This document shows positions 11,045 through 19,344 of a stretch of 64,000 bases of DNA, in pieces. The notes under the pieces are model-generated. The model was not told the origin of the DNA. It did not search any database and was given only the letters and a program-made list of their open reading frames with translations. A program made the translations under genes and the position numbers. Source of the stretch: CAVUAT01 sp963739545 (GTDB lineage: Bacteria; Actinomycetota; Thermoleophilia; Solirubrobacterales; 70-9). How positions within the stretch are numbered: the stretch's first letter is position 1; each line of letters starts with the position of its first letter. The stretch spans positions 930,001-994,000 of the forward strand of contig CAVUAT010000014.1 of assembly GCA_963739545.1 (NCBI GenBank), given 5' to 3'.

Positions 11045-11491
11045 GTGTGGGCAAGGCAGATCAGGTGGGAGAACCTCGTACGCGCCGCGGCGGTCTCGGC
11101 GGCCGTGATCGCAGCCGTGGCGGCCCTTCCCTCGCTGCTCTCAGACGACGCCCCGCCGCCCGAGCCCGACGTCGGGCTGGCGACGCTGGCGTCGCCTGCG
11201 CCCGCCCCGGATGCTGCTTCGGAGCCGCCGCCGGCCCCTTTGCCGACAGCCACCGGCCGGCCGCCTGAGAAGGCGAACGCGAAGGCGCCCGCCGCGCGCA
11301 AGGCGAAGGCGTCGGCGGCCCGAGCAAAGGCGGTCTCGAAGGCCGGCAGGCGCCCCCGGCGCCGTCGTGTGGCCAAGCCCGCGCCACAGCCGGCCCCGGC
11401 GCCCGCCGCGAGCTCGTCCGCCGCGCCATCCCCCACCTATTACCCGCCCGCGGCCCCCTCGGGTGGCGGCGAGTTCCGCTTCGAGCAATGA
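11045..11491 (+). CDS. Membrane-anchored Ala/Pro-rich protein
   Basis: The 148-residue product starts at GTG 11045 with a short basic N-terminus, one hydrophobic segment (about residues 12-30) and then a low-complexity region rich in Ala, Pro, Lys and Arg. It ends in GGGEFRFEQ. It looks like a single-pass or exported linker-type protein, possibly reaching into the wall. No family is recognised. It is divergent from rpsF and lies 25 bases upstream of another exported protein, suggesting an operon. Confidence 0.55.
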   Translation: MWARQIRWENLVRAAAVSAAVIAAVAALPSLLSDDAPPPEPDVGLATLASPAPAPDAASEPPPAPLPTATGRPPEKANAKAPAARKAKASAARAKAVSKAGRRPRRRRVAKPAPQPAPAPAASSSAAPSPTYYPPAAPSGGGEFRFEQ

Positions 11492-11516
11492 GACCGACCA
11501 CGTCTGGAGGAAGAGC

Positions 11517-13073
11517 ATGTCCGTGAAGGAGCCGACCCGCAGCAACCACCGCCATTCGCGCCGCGTGCTCGCGATCGCGGGCGTAGCGCTGGCGCTCGCG
11601 CTGGCGGCGATGCTCATCCTCGCGCCGGACGCCGCGCGCGCCGGGACCTACGTCGCGGTGCAGTGCGACGCCGAGCACAACGTCGGCGCATCCAACGCGG
11701 TCTTCACTCGCACCTCCGATCACTACACGCCGGGGACAGCGTGCGCCGGTGCGGGCGGCGGCAAGCTGATCCGCCATCAGTCCGACGTGACCAAGTCCGG
11801 GCGCTGGGGGGCGTGGTCGTGGTATCCGCCCGCGGGGACGGTGTTCACGCAGATCACCTCTCAATCCCACGTCGCCCACGACGCAGGCCACAAGGGCAAC
11901 TACACGATCATCGACGGCTCGGGCCACGTCCACTACCGCTGGCCGCGCGAGGGGACCTACGATGCGGTCGACTGGGCCGCGGGCGTCAACGCCACGGCGT
12001 TCAGCGCGTGGCTCGCCTGCTACGGCGGGTCCGACGACAACTGCGGCTCCTCGGCAAGCGCCCACAACCACGTGCGCCGGCTCTGGTTCACGCTCCGCGA
12101 CTCGTCCTCGCCCGCTCTGTCGCTCGCGGGTGAGCTGTTCGAGGCGGGCTCGCGCCGCGGCCCGCAGTCCTTCCAGGCGTCGGCGAGCGACGTCGGCGGT
12201 GGCGTCTGGCGCTGGCGCGTCAGCGTCAACGGCGTCCCCACCGCCTCGGCCGAGCAGCCCTGCGACATCATCCCCGGCGGCGCCGCGCGCAGCTTCGTCC
12301 CCTGCCCCGGGAGCGCCACGCAGACCTTCGCGCTCGAGACGGGGTCAGCGCCCTTCCACCAGGGCTCCAACGAGGTGCGCGTCTGCGTCACCGACGTCGG
12401 CTGGCCCCCGAACGAGAGCTGCCTCACGCGCACGGTCCAGGTCGACAACGGCTGCCCGTCGAGCGGCGAGGGCGCCTCGCGCTCGCTCGACGCGGGCTTC
12501 GGATCGGGCACCGACGCGAAGCTCGCCTCGAACCGCCGCGCGACCGTTCGCGGCCGCCTCTCGGGCGCCGGTGCCGGCGCGCGGGTCTGCGTATTCGCGA
12601 CTCCGTCGCGGCCCGGTGCCGAGGAGTACCTCGAGGGCCAGTCAGCGGCCGATGCCGGCGGGCACTTCACCTACCTCGCGGCGCGAGGGCCCTCGCGCCG
12701 GCTGCGCATCGTCCATCGCCACCGCAGCCGGTCGATCGAACGCGAGCTCATGCTTCGGGTGCGAGCCCGCCCGCGCCTGAAGGTAGGGCCTCGCTCGCGC
12801 CTTCGCAATGGCCAGGTCGCACGCTTCCGGGGCAAGCTGCCCGGCCCGTGGGCCGAGCGGCGGGTGGTCGTGCTGCAGGCCCGGCTCGGCACCCGCTGGC
12901 AGGCCTTCAAGACGGCTCGAACCGGCACCGAGGGTCGCTTCACCGCGCGATACCGCTTCCGTGAGACGACGGCGAGGCGGCTCTATCGCTTCCGCGCCGT
13001 GGTCCGCGAGCAGGCGGGCTACCCGTATCTGAAGGGCGCGTCGCCGGTGCGCCGCGTGGTGGTCAGCGGCTGA
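11517..13073 (+). CDS. Secreted protein with Ig-like C-terminal repeats, unknown function
   Basis: The 518-residue protein starts at ATG 11517 with GGAGGA 5 bases upstream. It has a Sec signal (basic RSNHRHSRR, then a long Ala/Leu core, probable cleavage after ARAG). The mature N-terminal part (to ~190) has Cys pairs and His/Tyr/Trp-rich strands. The middle and C-terminal parts look like beta-sandwich modules, with two related segments carrying R-L-x-x-G and G-x-F-x-Y (residues ~330-400 and ~430-510). This layout is common among secreted proteins of Thermoleophilia. Surface adhesion or a wall role is only a guess. Confidence 0.65.
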   Translation: MSVKEPTRSNHRHSRRVLAIAGVALALALAAMLILAPDAARAGTYVAVQCDAEHNVGASNAVFTRTSDHYTPGTACAGAGGGKLIRHQSDVTKSGRWGAWSWYPPAGTVFTQITSQSHVAHDAGHKGNYTIIDGSGHVHYRWPREGTYDAVDWAAGVNATAFSAWLACYGGSDDNCGSSASAHNHVRRLWFTLRDSSSPALSLAGELFEAGSRRGPQSFQASASDVGGGVWRWRVSVNGVPTASAEQPCDIIPGGAARSFVPCPGSATQTFALETGSAPFHQGSNEVRVCVTDVGWPPNESCLTRTVQVDNGCPSSGEGASRSLDAGFGSGTDAKLASNRRATVRGRLSGAGAGARVCVFATPSRPGAEEYLEGQSAADAGGHFTYLAARGPSRRLRIVHRHRSRSIERELMLRVRARPRLKVGPRSRLRNGQVARFRGKLPGPWAERRVVVLQARLGTRWQAFKTARTGTEGRFTARYRFRETTARRLYRFRAVVREQAGYPYLKGASPVRRVVVSG

Positions 13074-13088
13074 GGCCCCACCGGGGTC
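13074..13088. terminator. GC hairpin between convergent genes
   Basis: A 6-bp stem with a 3-base loop (GGCCCC-ACC-GGGGTC, one G-T pair) immediately follows the stop codon of the secreted protein and precedes the otsA stop on the other strand. There is no T tract. The same GGCCCCACCGGGG string occurs at 43144-43158 beside another stop codon. Confidence 0.35.
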
Positions 13089-13096
13089 TCCCGGCC

Positions 13097-14590
13097 CTAG
13101 CGTTCGGTCCGAGATGCGGAGCCGATCGGGTGCGCGCCCTGCTTGAGGTCGATGTCGGCGATCTGCTCGTCGACCCAGTCGCCGGGGTCGCGCTCGGAGA
13201 TGATCTGCTTGATCCGCTCGGCGCGCAGGCGCTTCTCTTCGGGGTCCATGGTGAGGGCGCGGAAGATCGTGTCGGCCTGCTCTTGGATGTCGAACGGGTT
13301 GACCGAGAGGGCGCTCTCGCCGAGCTCCTCATGGGAGCCGGTGTTCTCGGAGAGCATCACGACCCCGTCCCGGGTGTTGACCGTGGGCCCCTCCTTGGCG
13401 ACGAGGTTCATCCCGTCGAAGAGCGAGTTGACGACCAGCAGGTCGTAGTGCTTGTAGCGGGCGACGGCGTCGGGGAAGTTCTCGTAGATACGCAGGTCGA
13501 TCGGCATCCAGTCGGTCGTGCCGTGACGATGGTTGACGACGGCGACCAGGGCCTCGATCCGCTCCATGTACTCGGCGTACTCGGGAACGTCGAGGCGCGA
13601 GGGCTGAAGGTGGGCGATGAACGTGCACTTCTCGCGGAACTCTGGGTGCTGCTCGAGGAAGGTGTCGAAGGCCGAGAACCCGCGGAGCACGTTCTTCGAC
13701 AGGTCGGCGCGGTCCACGCGGAGGATCAGGTGGTCGCGGCGGCGCTTCAGCAGCTCGCGCTCGTAGTAGGCGACCTCCTCGGACTCGGCGGCGCGGAACA
13801 TGCGGGTCGTGTCGATCGAGAGCGGGTAGGCCCGGACCCAGGTCTCGCGGTCGCCGTGGATCACCGCACCGCGCTCCCAGTCGACCTCGAGCTCCATCAG
13901 CTCGCGGCAGCACTGCAGGAAGTTGCGGCAGTAGGCCGTGGTGTGGAACCCGATGATGTCGTTGGAGAGCATGCTGTTGAAGATCTCCTCGCGCCAGCTG
14001 TTCGGCAGCACACGCCAGGAGTCCGGCTGCGACCAGGGGATGTGGACGAAGAACTGCAGGAAGGCGTCGGGGCGCGCGGCTCGGATCAGGCCCGGGGCCG
14101 TGTAGAGGTGGTAGTCCTGGAGCATCACGATGGGGTCCTGCTGGCCGTCGATCGACTTGATCACCTGGCGGGCGATGTCCTCGTTGACGACCTTGTAGCC
14201 CTGCTCCCAGGCCTCGACCTCGACCCGCCGGATGTCCGGCGCGTTCGAGAGGTCCCACAGGTAATGCTGGATGAACCAGAGGATCGGGTTGGCGATCACG
14301 TTGTAGAAGCGGTCGTAGGCCGCGGGGTCGCTCGACACCATGCAGACGTCGTAGCTGACGCCGTCGAGCTCGATCTCGACGGCTTCGCCGTCAGCGCTCC
14401 GGGCCACCGCCATGTCCTCGTCGGTCATCGCCGACGCGATCCAAAGCGCCTTCCGATGCGTGACGAGCCCGCTCAAAGCGGTCACGAGCCCGCCCCCACC
14501 GCGCCGCACGGTCTGCATCCCGCGCTCGTCGCTCCCGAACTCAGCCGGCCCGCGATTGGAGACGATGGTCAGAGGTCGCTGCTCGGTCAC
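13097..14590 (-). CDS. otsA: Trehalose-6-phosphate synthase (GT20)
   Basis: The 497-residue GT20 enzyme transfers glucose from a nucleotide sugar to glucose-6-phosphate. Recognisable pieces are the N-terminal VSNRGP and GGGGLVTAL loops, W-x-x-x-HYLWD, the acceptor-site HIPWSQPDSWR, DIIGFHTTAYCRNF, RVDRADLSKNVLRG and the donor-site NSLFDGMNLVAKE. The NRGP variant replaces the NRLP of classic OtsA. No trehalose-phosphatase (otsB) is adjacent. It follows treT by 40 bases on the same strand. The start is GTG 14590. Confidence 0.9.
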   Translation of the reverse strand: MTEQRPLTIVSNRGPAEFGSDERGMQTVRRGGGGLVTALSGLVTHRKALWIASAMTDEDMAVARSADGEAVEIELDGVSYDVCMVSSDPAAYDRFYNVIANPILWFIQHYLWDLSNAPDIRRVEVEAWEQGYKVVNEDIARQVIKSIDGQQDPIVMLQDYHLYTAPGLIRAARPDAFLQFFVHIPWSQPDSWRVLPNSWREEIFNSMLSNDIIGFHTTAYCRNFLQCCRELMELEVDWERGAVIHGDRETWVRAYPLSIDTTRMFRAAESEEVAYYERELLKRRRDHLILRVDRADLSKNVLRGFSAFDTFLEQHPEFREKCTFIAHLQPSRLDVPEYAEYMERIEALVAVVNHRHGTTDWMPIDLRIYENFPDAVARYKHYDLLVVNSLFDGMNLVAKEGPTVNTRDGVVMLSENTGSHEELGESALSVNPFDIQEQADTIFRALTMDPEEKRLRAERIKQIISERDPGDWVDEQIADIDLKQGAHPIGSASRTER

Positions 14591-14630
14591 AGCGTCACTT
14601 CTACCACGGCGGCCTGTTTCGACGGTTTGG

Positions 14631-15869
14631 CTAGGAATCGAGCGTGCGGAACATCCGAAGCCAGTCCAAGAGCAGCCGCGGGGTCAGGAACTTCTCGCGG
14701 GTGCGTTCCTTCCCCGCTCGGCCCAGGTACTTGCCCAGGCCCGGGTCCTCGAGGATCTGGACACTGCGCGCGGCGGCCTGTTCGGGTGAGCTGACGAGGA
14801 AGCCGCACTCGCCATCGACGATCTGGAGGGGGATGCCTCCCACGTCGCCGCCGATCACCGGCCGGCCCTTCCAGAGGCCCTCCGCGACGGTCAGGCCGAA
14901 GCCCTCGCGGATCGACTTCTGGAGCAGGACGTCGGCCTGGGACTGGAAGGCGTTGACCTCGATGGCGCCGACGTTGTTGAGGTTGTTGAGGATCTTGACG
15001 TCGGGGTCATCGCCGGCGTACTCGTAGGTGCGCTGGAAGAACTCCCAGCCCTCGGGGTCGTCCGTCGCCATCGAGCCGACCAGGGCCAGCTGGACCTCGG
15101 GGACCTTTTCGTTGACCCGCTTGTAGGCGTCGATGACGCCGATCGGGTCCTTCCAAGGGTCGAAGCGCGATACCTGGCACATCAGCGGCCGGTCGACGTC
15201 GATCCCGAACTGCTCGCAGACGAAGGCGGCGTCCTCGGGCGAGAAGGCCATGTTCTTCGGCGACAGCGGGTCGATCGCCGGCGGGACGATGTTGATGCCG
15301 TGGTGGCCTTCGTGGGCGGCCGGGACGTACTGCTCCATGTGCCAGACGCTCATGTCGTACTCGGAGATCAGGGGCAGAAGCCGCTCGATCGGGTCGGGGT
15401 TCGGCTCCGAGAGGTCGATGTGACAGCGCCAGATCCAGTGCTTGCCGTGCTCCTGTGCCCCCTTCTTCATCCCGACGGGCTGAGGGTCGTGGACGATCAC
15501 GTAATCCCACTCCCCCTCGAGGCTGTTCGCGTTCATCTCGTTGTAGTGGTTGAAGAGCTCCCACTGGTTGGGCGAGAGAGTGTTCGGGTCGCCCTGCAGC
15601 GAGTTGTGGAGGAGCTTGGTCGCGTTGAAGAACTCCTCGCGGCCCATGATGATCTGCCAGTGGGTGTCGAGCCCGACGTCTCGCATCAGCGGGACCAGCG
15701 TGTAGAGGATCTCCGAGACGCCGCCGCCGAACGCGGTGGCGCTCACGTGCAGGACGCGCTTGCCCTTCAGCCCCTCTGACAGCTCGCGGATCTCGTCTAC
15801 CACGCCGCGCCCCACCAGATGGGCATAGTCGCCGAGGGACTTCGATCCCAGCGGCACCTCTTGAAGCAC
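14631..15869 (-). CDS. treT: Trehalose synthase, TreT-type glycosyltransferase (GT4)
   Basis: TreT makes trehalose from ADP- or UDP-glucose and glucose, reversibly. The 412-residue product starts LQEVPLGSKSLGDYAHLVG and carries HVSATAFGGGVSEIL. The GT4 domain has SRFDPWKDPIG and the nucleotide-sugar site QKSIREGFGLTVAEGLWKG. The start is GTG 15869 with AGGGGG 6-11 bases upstream. It is first in a two-gene unit with otsA, giving two independent ways to condense trehalose. A fused trehalose phosphatase is not present in either gene. Confidence 0.88.
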   Translation of the reverse strand: MLQEVPLGSKSLGDYAHLVGRGVVDEIRELSEGLKGKRVLHVSATAFGGGVSEILYTLVPLMRDVGLDTHWQIIMGREEFFNATKLLHNSLQGDPNTLSPNQWELFNHYNEMNANSLEGEWDYVIVHDPQPVGMKKGAQEHGKHWIWRCHIDLSEPNPDPIERLLPLISEYDMSVWHMEQYVPAAHEGHHGINIVPPAIDPLSPKNMAFSPEDAAFVCEQFGIDVDRPLMCQVSRFDPWKDPIGVIDAYKRVNEKVPEVQLALVGSMATDDPEGWEFFQRTYEYAGDDPDVKILNNLNNVGAIEVNAFQSQADVLLQKSIREGFGLTVAEGLWKGRPVIGGDVGGIPLQIVDGECGFLVSSPEQAAARSVQILEDPGLGKYLGRAGKERTREKFLTPRLLLDWLRMFRTLDS

Positions 15870-15990
15870 TCAGACCCCCTGGTTGAAGGAAACGAGCGAG
15901 AAACCTACACAGATGCGTTAAGGCGATCGATCCCCGAGTCTCGTGGCTCGAGCCCAACAGCGCATGCCTAGGGGACCCTGGGCGCTTTGG

Positions 15991-17190
15991 TCAGTTCTGC
16001 GAGACCGAGCTCGGGCGGGGCTCGAGCTTGACGTCGATGGTGCGACGATCGCCGTCGCGGATGATCTCGACCTCGACGGTCTGATCGGGTCGCTGGCGAG
16101 AGATCAGCTCGGCCAGGTCGGACTCGCGCTCGAGCTTGACGCCGTCCACGGAGATAATCACGTCGCCGCCCGTGTCGATCGTCGCGCCCTGGAAGGTTTG
16201 CTGCCCGTCGGAGCCCCTGATGCCGGCGTCGTCGGCCGGACCGCCGTCGACCACATCCGCGATCAGGGCGCCGGTGTCGACGTCGATGCCGAGCTCGTCA
16301 GCGAGCTGGGGCCAGATGCCCTGGGTCGAGACGCCGAGGTAGGCGTAGTCGACGTCTCCGTCCTCGCGCAGCTGGTCGAGCGAGAACCGGATTGCGGTCG
16401 CGGGGATCGCGAAGCCGACGCCGGAGTTGGTGCCCGAGGAGGTCTGGATCTGCTGGTTGACGCCGATCACCTCGCCGTTGCCGTCGAGAAGGGGCCCGCC
16501 GGAGTTGCCGGGGTTGATCGAGGCGTCGGTCTGGATCGCGTTGTCGATCGCGAACTCGCTGAGGGACTCGATCGAGCGATCGATCGCCGAGACGATCCCG
16601 ACCGAGATGGACTGGCGCTCGCCGAAGGGACTGCCGATCGCGGCCACCGGCTCGCCGACCGCGTACTCGTTTCGGTCCGAGATCGGCAGCACGGTGAGGT
16701 CGCCGCCAGCTTCCTCGGGGTCGACCTTCAGCAGGGCGAGGTCGGCGTCGGGGTCGAAGCCGACGATCTCGGCCGGCACGCGGTCACGGTCGCTGAACTC
16801 GACGTAGACCTGCTCTGCGGGCTTCGGCTCGCCGCCGCCGTTGCCGGAACCACCCGTGGTGACCACGTGGGTGTTGGTGATGATCTCGCCCTCGTCCGAG
16901 ACGACGAAGCCCGAGCCTTGGCCTGCGCCGCCGCTCGCGAGCGGGTCGCCGCTGGAGTCGAAGATCGAGATCACGGTGACGACCCCGGGACCGTCCTTGC
17001 TGTAGATCTCGGCCGGGTTGAAGTCGCCGTTGCCGCCCGACTGAACGATCACCTGCTCGGTGGTCGCCGGGGTGCTCGTGTCGTCGGCGCCGGTGATCGA
17101 GCCGTTCTCGTCATCGCCCCCGCAGGCCACCAGGGCCAGCGATGCGGCCGCGGCTGCCGCCGCGGAGAGGATCGCTTGGCGGGGCCTCAC
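15991..17190 (-). CDS. HtrA/DegP-type serine protease lipoprotein
   Basis: The 399-residue S1C protease acts outside the membrane on misfolded proteins. GTG 17190 overlaps the kinase stop by 4 bases (GTGA). A lipoprotein signal ends in LALVAC (Cys ~23). The triad is visible as His in ITNTHVV, Asp in DADLALLKV and Ser in GNSGGPLL. One PDZ domain follows (about residues 270-385, with YLGVSTQG and DVIISVDGVKL). The operon order regulator-kinase-protease resembles MprAB-PepD and CseBC-like envelope-stress units, so the kinase probably controls its expression. Confidence 0.93.
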   Translation of the reverse strand: MRPRQAILSAAAAAAASLALVACGGDDENGSITGADDTSTPATTEQVIVQSGGNGDFNPAEIYSKDGPGVVTVISIFDSSGDPLASGGAGQGSGFVVSDEGEIITNTHVVTTGGSGNGGGEPKPAEQVYVEFSDRDRVPAEIVGFDPDADLALLKVDPEEAGGDLTVLPISDRNEYAVGEPVAAIGSPFGERQSISVGIVSAIDRSIESLSEFAIDNAIQTDASINPGNSGGPLLDGNGEVIGVNQQIQTSSGTNSGVGFAIPATAIRFSLDQLREDGDVDYAYLGVSTQGIWPQLADELGIDVDTGALIADVVDGGPADDAGIRGSDGQQTFQGATIDTGGDVIISVDGVKLERESDLAELISRQRPDQTVEVEIIRDGDRRTIDVKLEPRPSSVSQN

Positions 17191-18572
17191 TCGTCGGCCT
17201 GTTCTGAGGGCAGCTTCAGGGTGAAGGCGGTGAATCCGCGCTGCGAGACGACGTCGAGCTCGCCGTCCATGCGAGCGGCGAGCTCGTCGGCGATCGCGAG
17301 CCCGAGCCCGGAGCCCTGCCCGGTGTCGCCGGTGTAGAAGCGGTCGAAGACGCGCTCGGCCGCGCGCTTGTCGATGCCGCGCCCGTCGTCGCCGACGATC
17401 AGCTCGACGGATCCGTTGCTGGCCACGGCGGTGACGGTCACCGTGGTTCCCCTGCTGGTGTGCGTGAGTGCATTGTCGATCAGGATACGGATGATCTGAC
17501 TCGTGCGGTTGGGGTCGGCGAGCGCGACGGCCTTTCCGCGGCCCCTGACCTGCAGCTTCGAGTGCTTCGCGCGCACCTTCGGCTTGAACTCGCCCGCAAC
17601 GTCGCGCGCGAGCTCGCGAAGGTCGACCTCCTGGGTGTTGATCTCCATCGCGTCGGCGTCGAGCTTCGAGAGGTCGAGGAGGTCGAGCGTCAGCTTCTGC
17701 AGGCGCTCGATCTGGCCGCGCATCTCGGCCACGAACTGCTTGCGCTCGGACGGGTTCGGGTTGTCGGTCTCGAGCAGCTCGACGAACCCGCCGAGCGAGA
17801 AGATCGGCGTGCGCAGCTCGTGCGAGGCATTGGCGATGAACTCCTTGCGCGCGCTGTCGAGGCGCTCGAGTCTTCGCTGCATCTCGTTGAAGGAGCGCGC
17901 GAGCTGGCCGAGCTCGTCGCCCGATTCGATCGGGATCGGCTGGCTGAAGTCGCCCTGGGCGACGTGCTCGGCCGCGAACCGAAGCCTGCGCAGGCGCCGC
18001 GAGACGGCTCCCGCCGCCCAGAAGCCGATCAGCGCCGCGGCCGCGATGGCGATCGCTCCCGCGATCAGGATCTGGCGGCGGATCAGCGCGACGTTGTCGT
18101 CCACGTCGTCGAGCGGGCTCGAGAGCACGGCGACCCACCGCGTCGCGCCGTCGACCTCGACAGGCACGGCCGAGGCCCCGACGCGCTCTCCCGCGACGGT
18201 CTCGACGCCCGAGCTGATCCGACCCGCGTCGACTGCGGCGTCAGCCGCTTCATAGTCGCCCTGGATCGCGGTGCTCTCGCCCTGGGAGTCGGCGACGACG
18301 AACTCGGGTGCGTAGGAGCCATCGGGCTGCTCGGTGACCGCGAGCAGCGTCACCCGGCTCTCGGTCGTCTGCGAGATGCTGCGGACGAGCGCTGCGACCT
18401 CGCCGTCGGCGGCCCCGTCCGTGAAGGCGGCCTGCAGGCGGGCGCCCTCCTCGGAGCCGACCCGCTCGAGCCGGCGCAGCTTCTCGGCGGTGAGGCTCGA
18501 TTCGAGCTGCGGGACGACGTAGAGGTACACGAAGCCGACGGCCCCGGCCGTGATCGCGAAGATCAGCAGCAC
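17187..18572 (-). CDS. HAMP sensor histidine kinase
   Basis: The protein has two membrane segments (TM1 at the very N-terminus, TM2 near residues 165-190) flanking an extracytoplasmic sensor of about 140 residues. A HAMP linker, the HisKA dimerisation motif ASHELRTPIFSLGGF and an HATPase_c domain with N, G1 (DDGRGI) and G2 (GSGLGLAI) boxes follow. The first in-frame standard start is GTG 18572, but coding similarity appears to continue upstream (SRLDTLRNR) to CTG 18605; one lost base would connect it to a GTG that overlaps the regulator's stop codon. The partner is the regulator just upstream and the probable output includes the HtrA gene just downstream. Confidence 0.9.
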   Translation of the reverse strand: MLLIFAITAGAVGFVYLYVVPQLESSLTAEKLRRLERVGSEEGARLQAAFTDGAADGEVAALVRSISQTTESRVTLLAVTEQPDGSYAPEFVVADSQGESTAIQGDYEAADAAVDAGRISSGVETVAGERVGASAVPVEVDGATRWVAVLSSPLDDVDDNVALIRRQILIAGAIAIAAAALIGFWAAGAVSRRLRRLRFAAEHVAQGDFSQPIPIESGDELGQLARSFNEMQRRLERLDSARKEFIANASHELRTPIFSLGGFVELLETDNPNPSERKQFVAEMRGQIERLQKLTLDLLDLSKLDADAMEINTQEVDLRELARDVAGEFKPKVRAKHSKLQVRGRGKAVALADPNRTSQIIRILIDNALTHTSRGTTVTVTAVASNGSVELIVGDDGRGIDKRAAERVFDRFYTGDTGQGSGLGLAIADELAARMDGELDVVSQRGFTAFTLKLPSEQADE

Positions 18573-18609
18573 CAGCCGGTTACGAAGGGTGTCGAGGCGG
18601 CTCAGGGTC

Positions 18610-19323
18610 TCACTCGCGTTCAGAGTCGCGGAAGCGGTAGCCGACCCCTCGCACCGTGAACAGGTACTCGGGCTTCTTCGGGTCGGTCTCGAGCTTCTCG
18701 CGAAGGTGGCGGATGTGGACGTCGACCGTGCGCGGGTCGCGGTAGGTGGAGTCCCCCCAGACCTGCTCGAGCAGGTTCTCGCGTGTGTAGACCCGGCCCG
18801 GAGCGTCTGCGAGGGCGGCGAGGATCTCGAACTCGACGTAGGTGAGCGCCACAGGCTCGCCCCGCACGACGGTCGCGCGTCGCTCGAAGTCGATCTCGAG
18901 CTCCCCGGCGCTGATCCGCTCCTCGCCCGTCGAGCCCCCGCGGCCGCCCATCTTCCCCCTGCGCAGGGCCGCCTTGACCCGGCTGCGGAACTCGCGAACC
19001 GAGAAGGGCTTGGTGATGTAGTCGTCTGCGCCCATCTCGAGACCGACGACCTTGTCGATCTCGTCGCCCTTCGCGGTGAGCATGATGATGGGCACCTGGC
19101 TGCGGGTTCGCAGGCGCCTGCAGACCTCGATCCCGTCTAGCCGCGGCAGCATGATGTCGAGCACGACCAGGTCGAATCTTTGTTCGCCGAAGCGATCGAG
19201 CGCCTCCTGACCGTCCATCGCTCCAACCACCTCATACCCTTCCTTTCGGAGCGGGTAGGTGAGCAGGGTCTGCACGGCATGCTCGTCGTCCACGAGCAGG
19301 ATCCGCGCCTGTCCTCGCGCCAT
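18610..19323 (-). CDS. OmpR-family response regulator
   Basis: The 237-residue regulator has a receiver domain (residues ~8-120). Acidic pocket residues are in LLVDDE, the phospho-acceptor Asp is in VVLDIMLP, and the switch Lys is in GADDYITKPF. The DNA-binding winged-helix domain includes TYVEFEIL, RENLLEQVWG and RTVDVHIRHLREKL. It heads the regulator-kinase-HtrA operon. The start is ATG 19323, 21 bases from a divergent gene, so promoters for both directions must lie very close or within coding DNA. Confidence 0.94.
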   Translation of the reverse strand: MARGQARILLVDDEHAVQTLLTYPLRKEGYEVVGAMDGQEALDRFGEQRFDLVVLDIMLPRLDGIEVCRRLRTRSQVPIIMLTAKGDEIDKVVGLEMGADDYITKPFSVREFRSRVKAALRRGKMGGRGGSTGEERISAGELEIDFERRATVVRGEPVALTYVEFEILAALADAPGRVYTRENLLEQVWGDSTYRDPRTVDVHIRHLREKLETDPKKPEYLFTVRGVGYRFRDSERE

Positions 19324-19344
19324 GCCTGAAGATTAGAAGGCCGA

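Noticed and set aside
15991..18138. A 715-residue minus-strand frame joining arginine-rich sequence to the HtrA protease
   Set aside because: The upstream part is the out-of-frame shadow of the histidine kinase; the protease starts at GTG 17190, overlapping the kinase stop.
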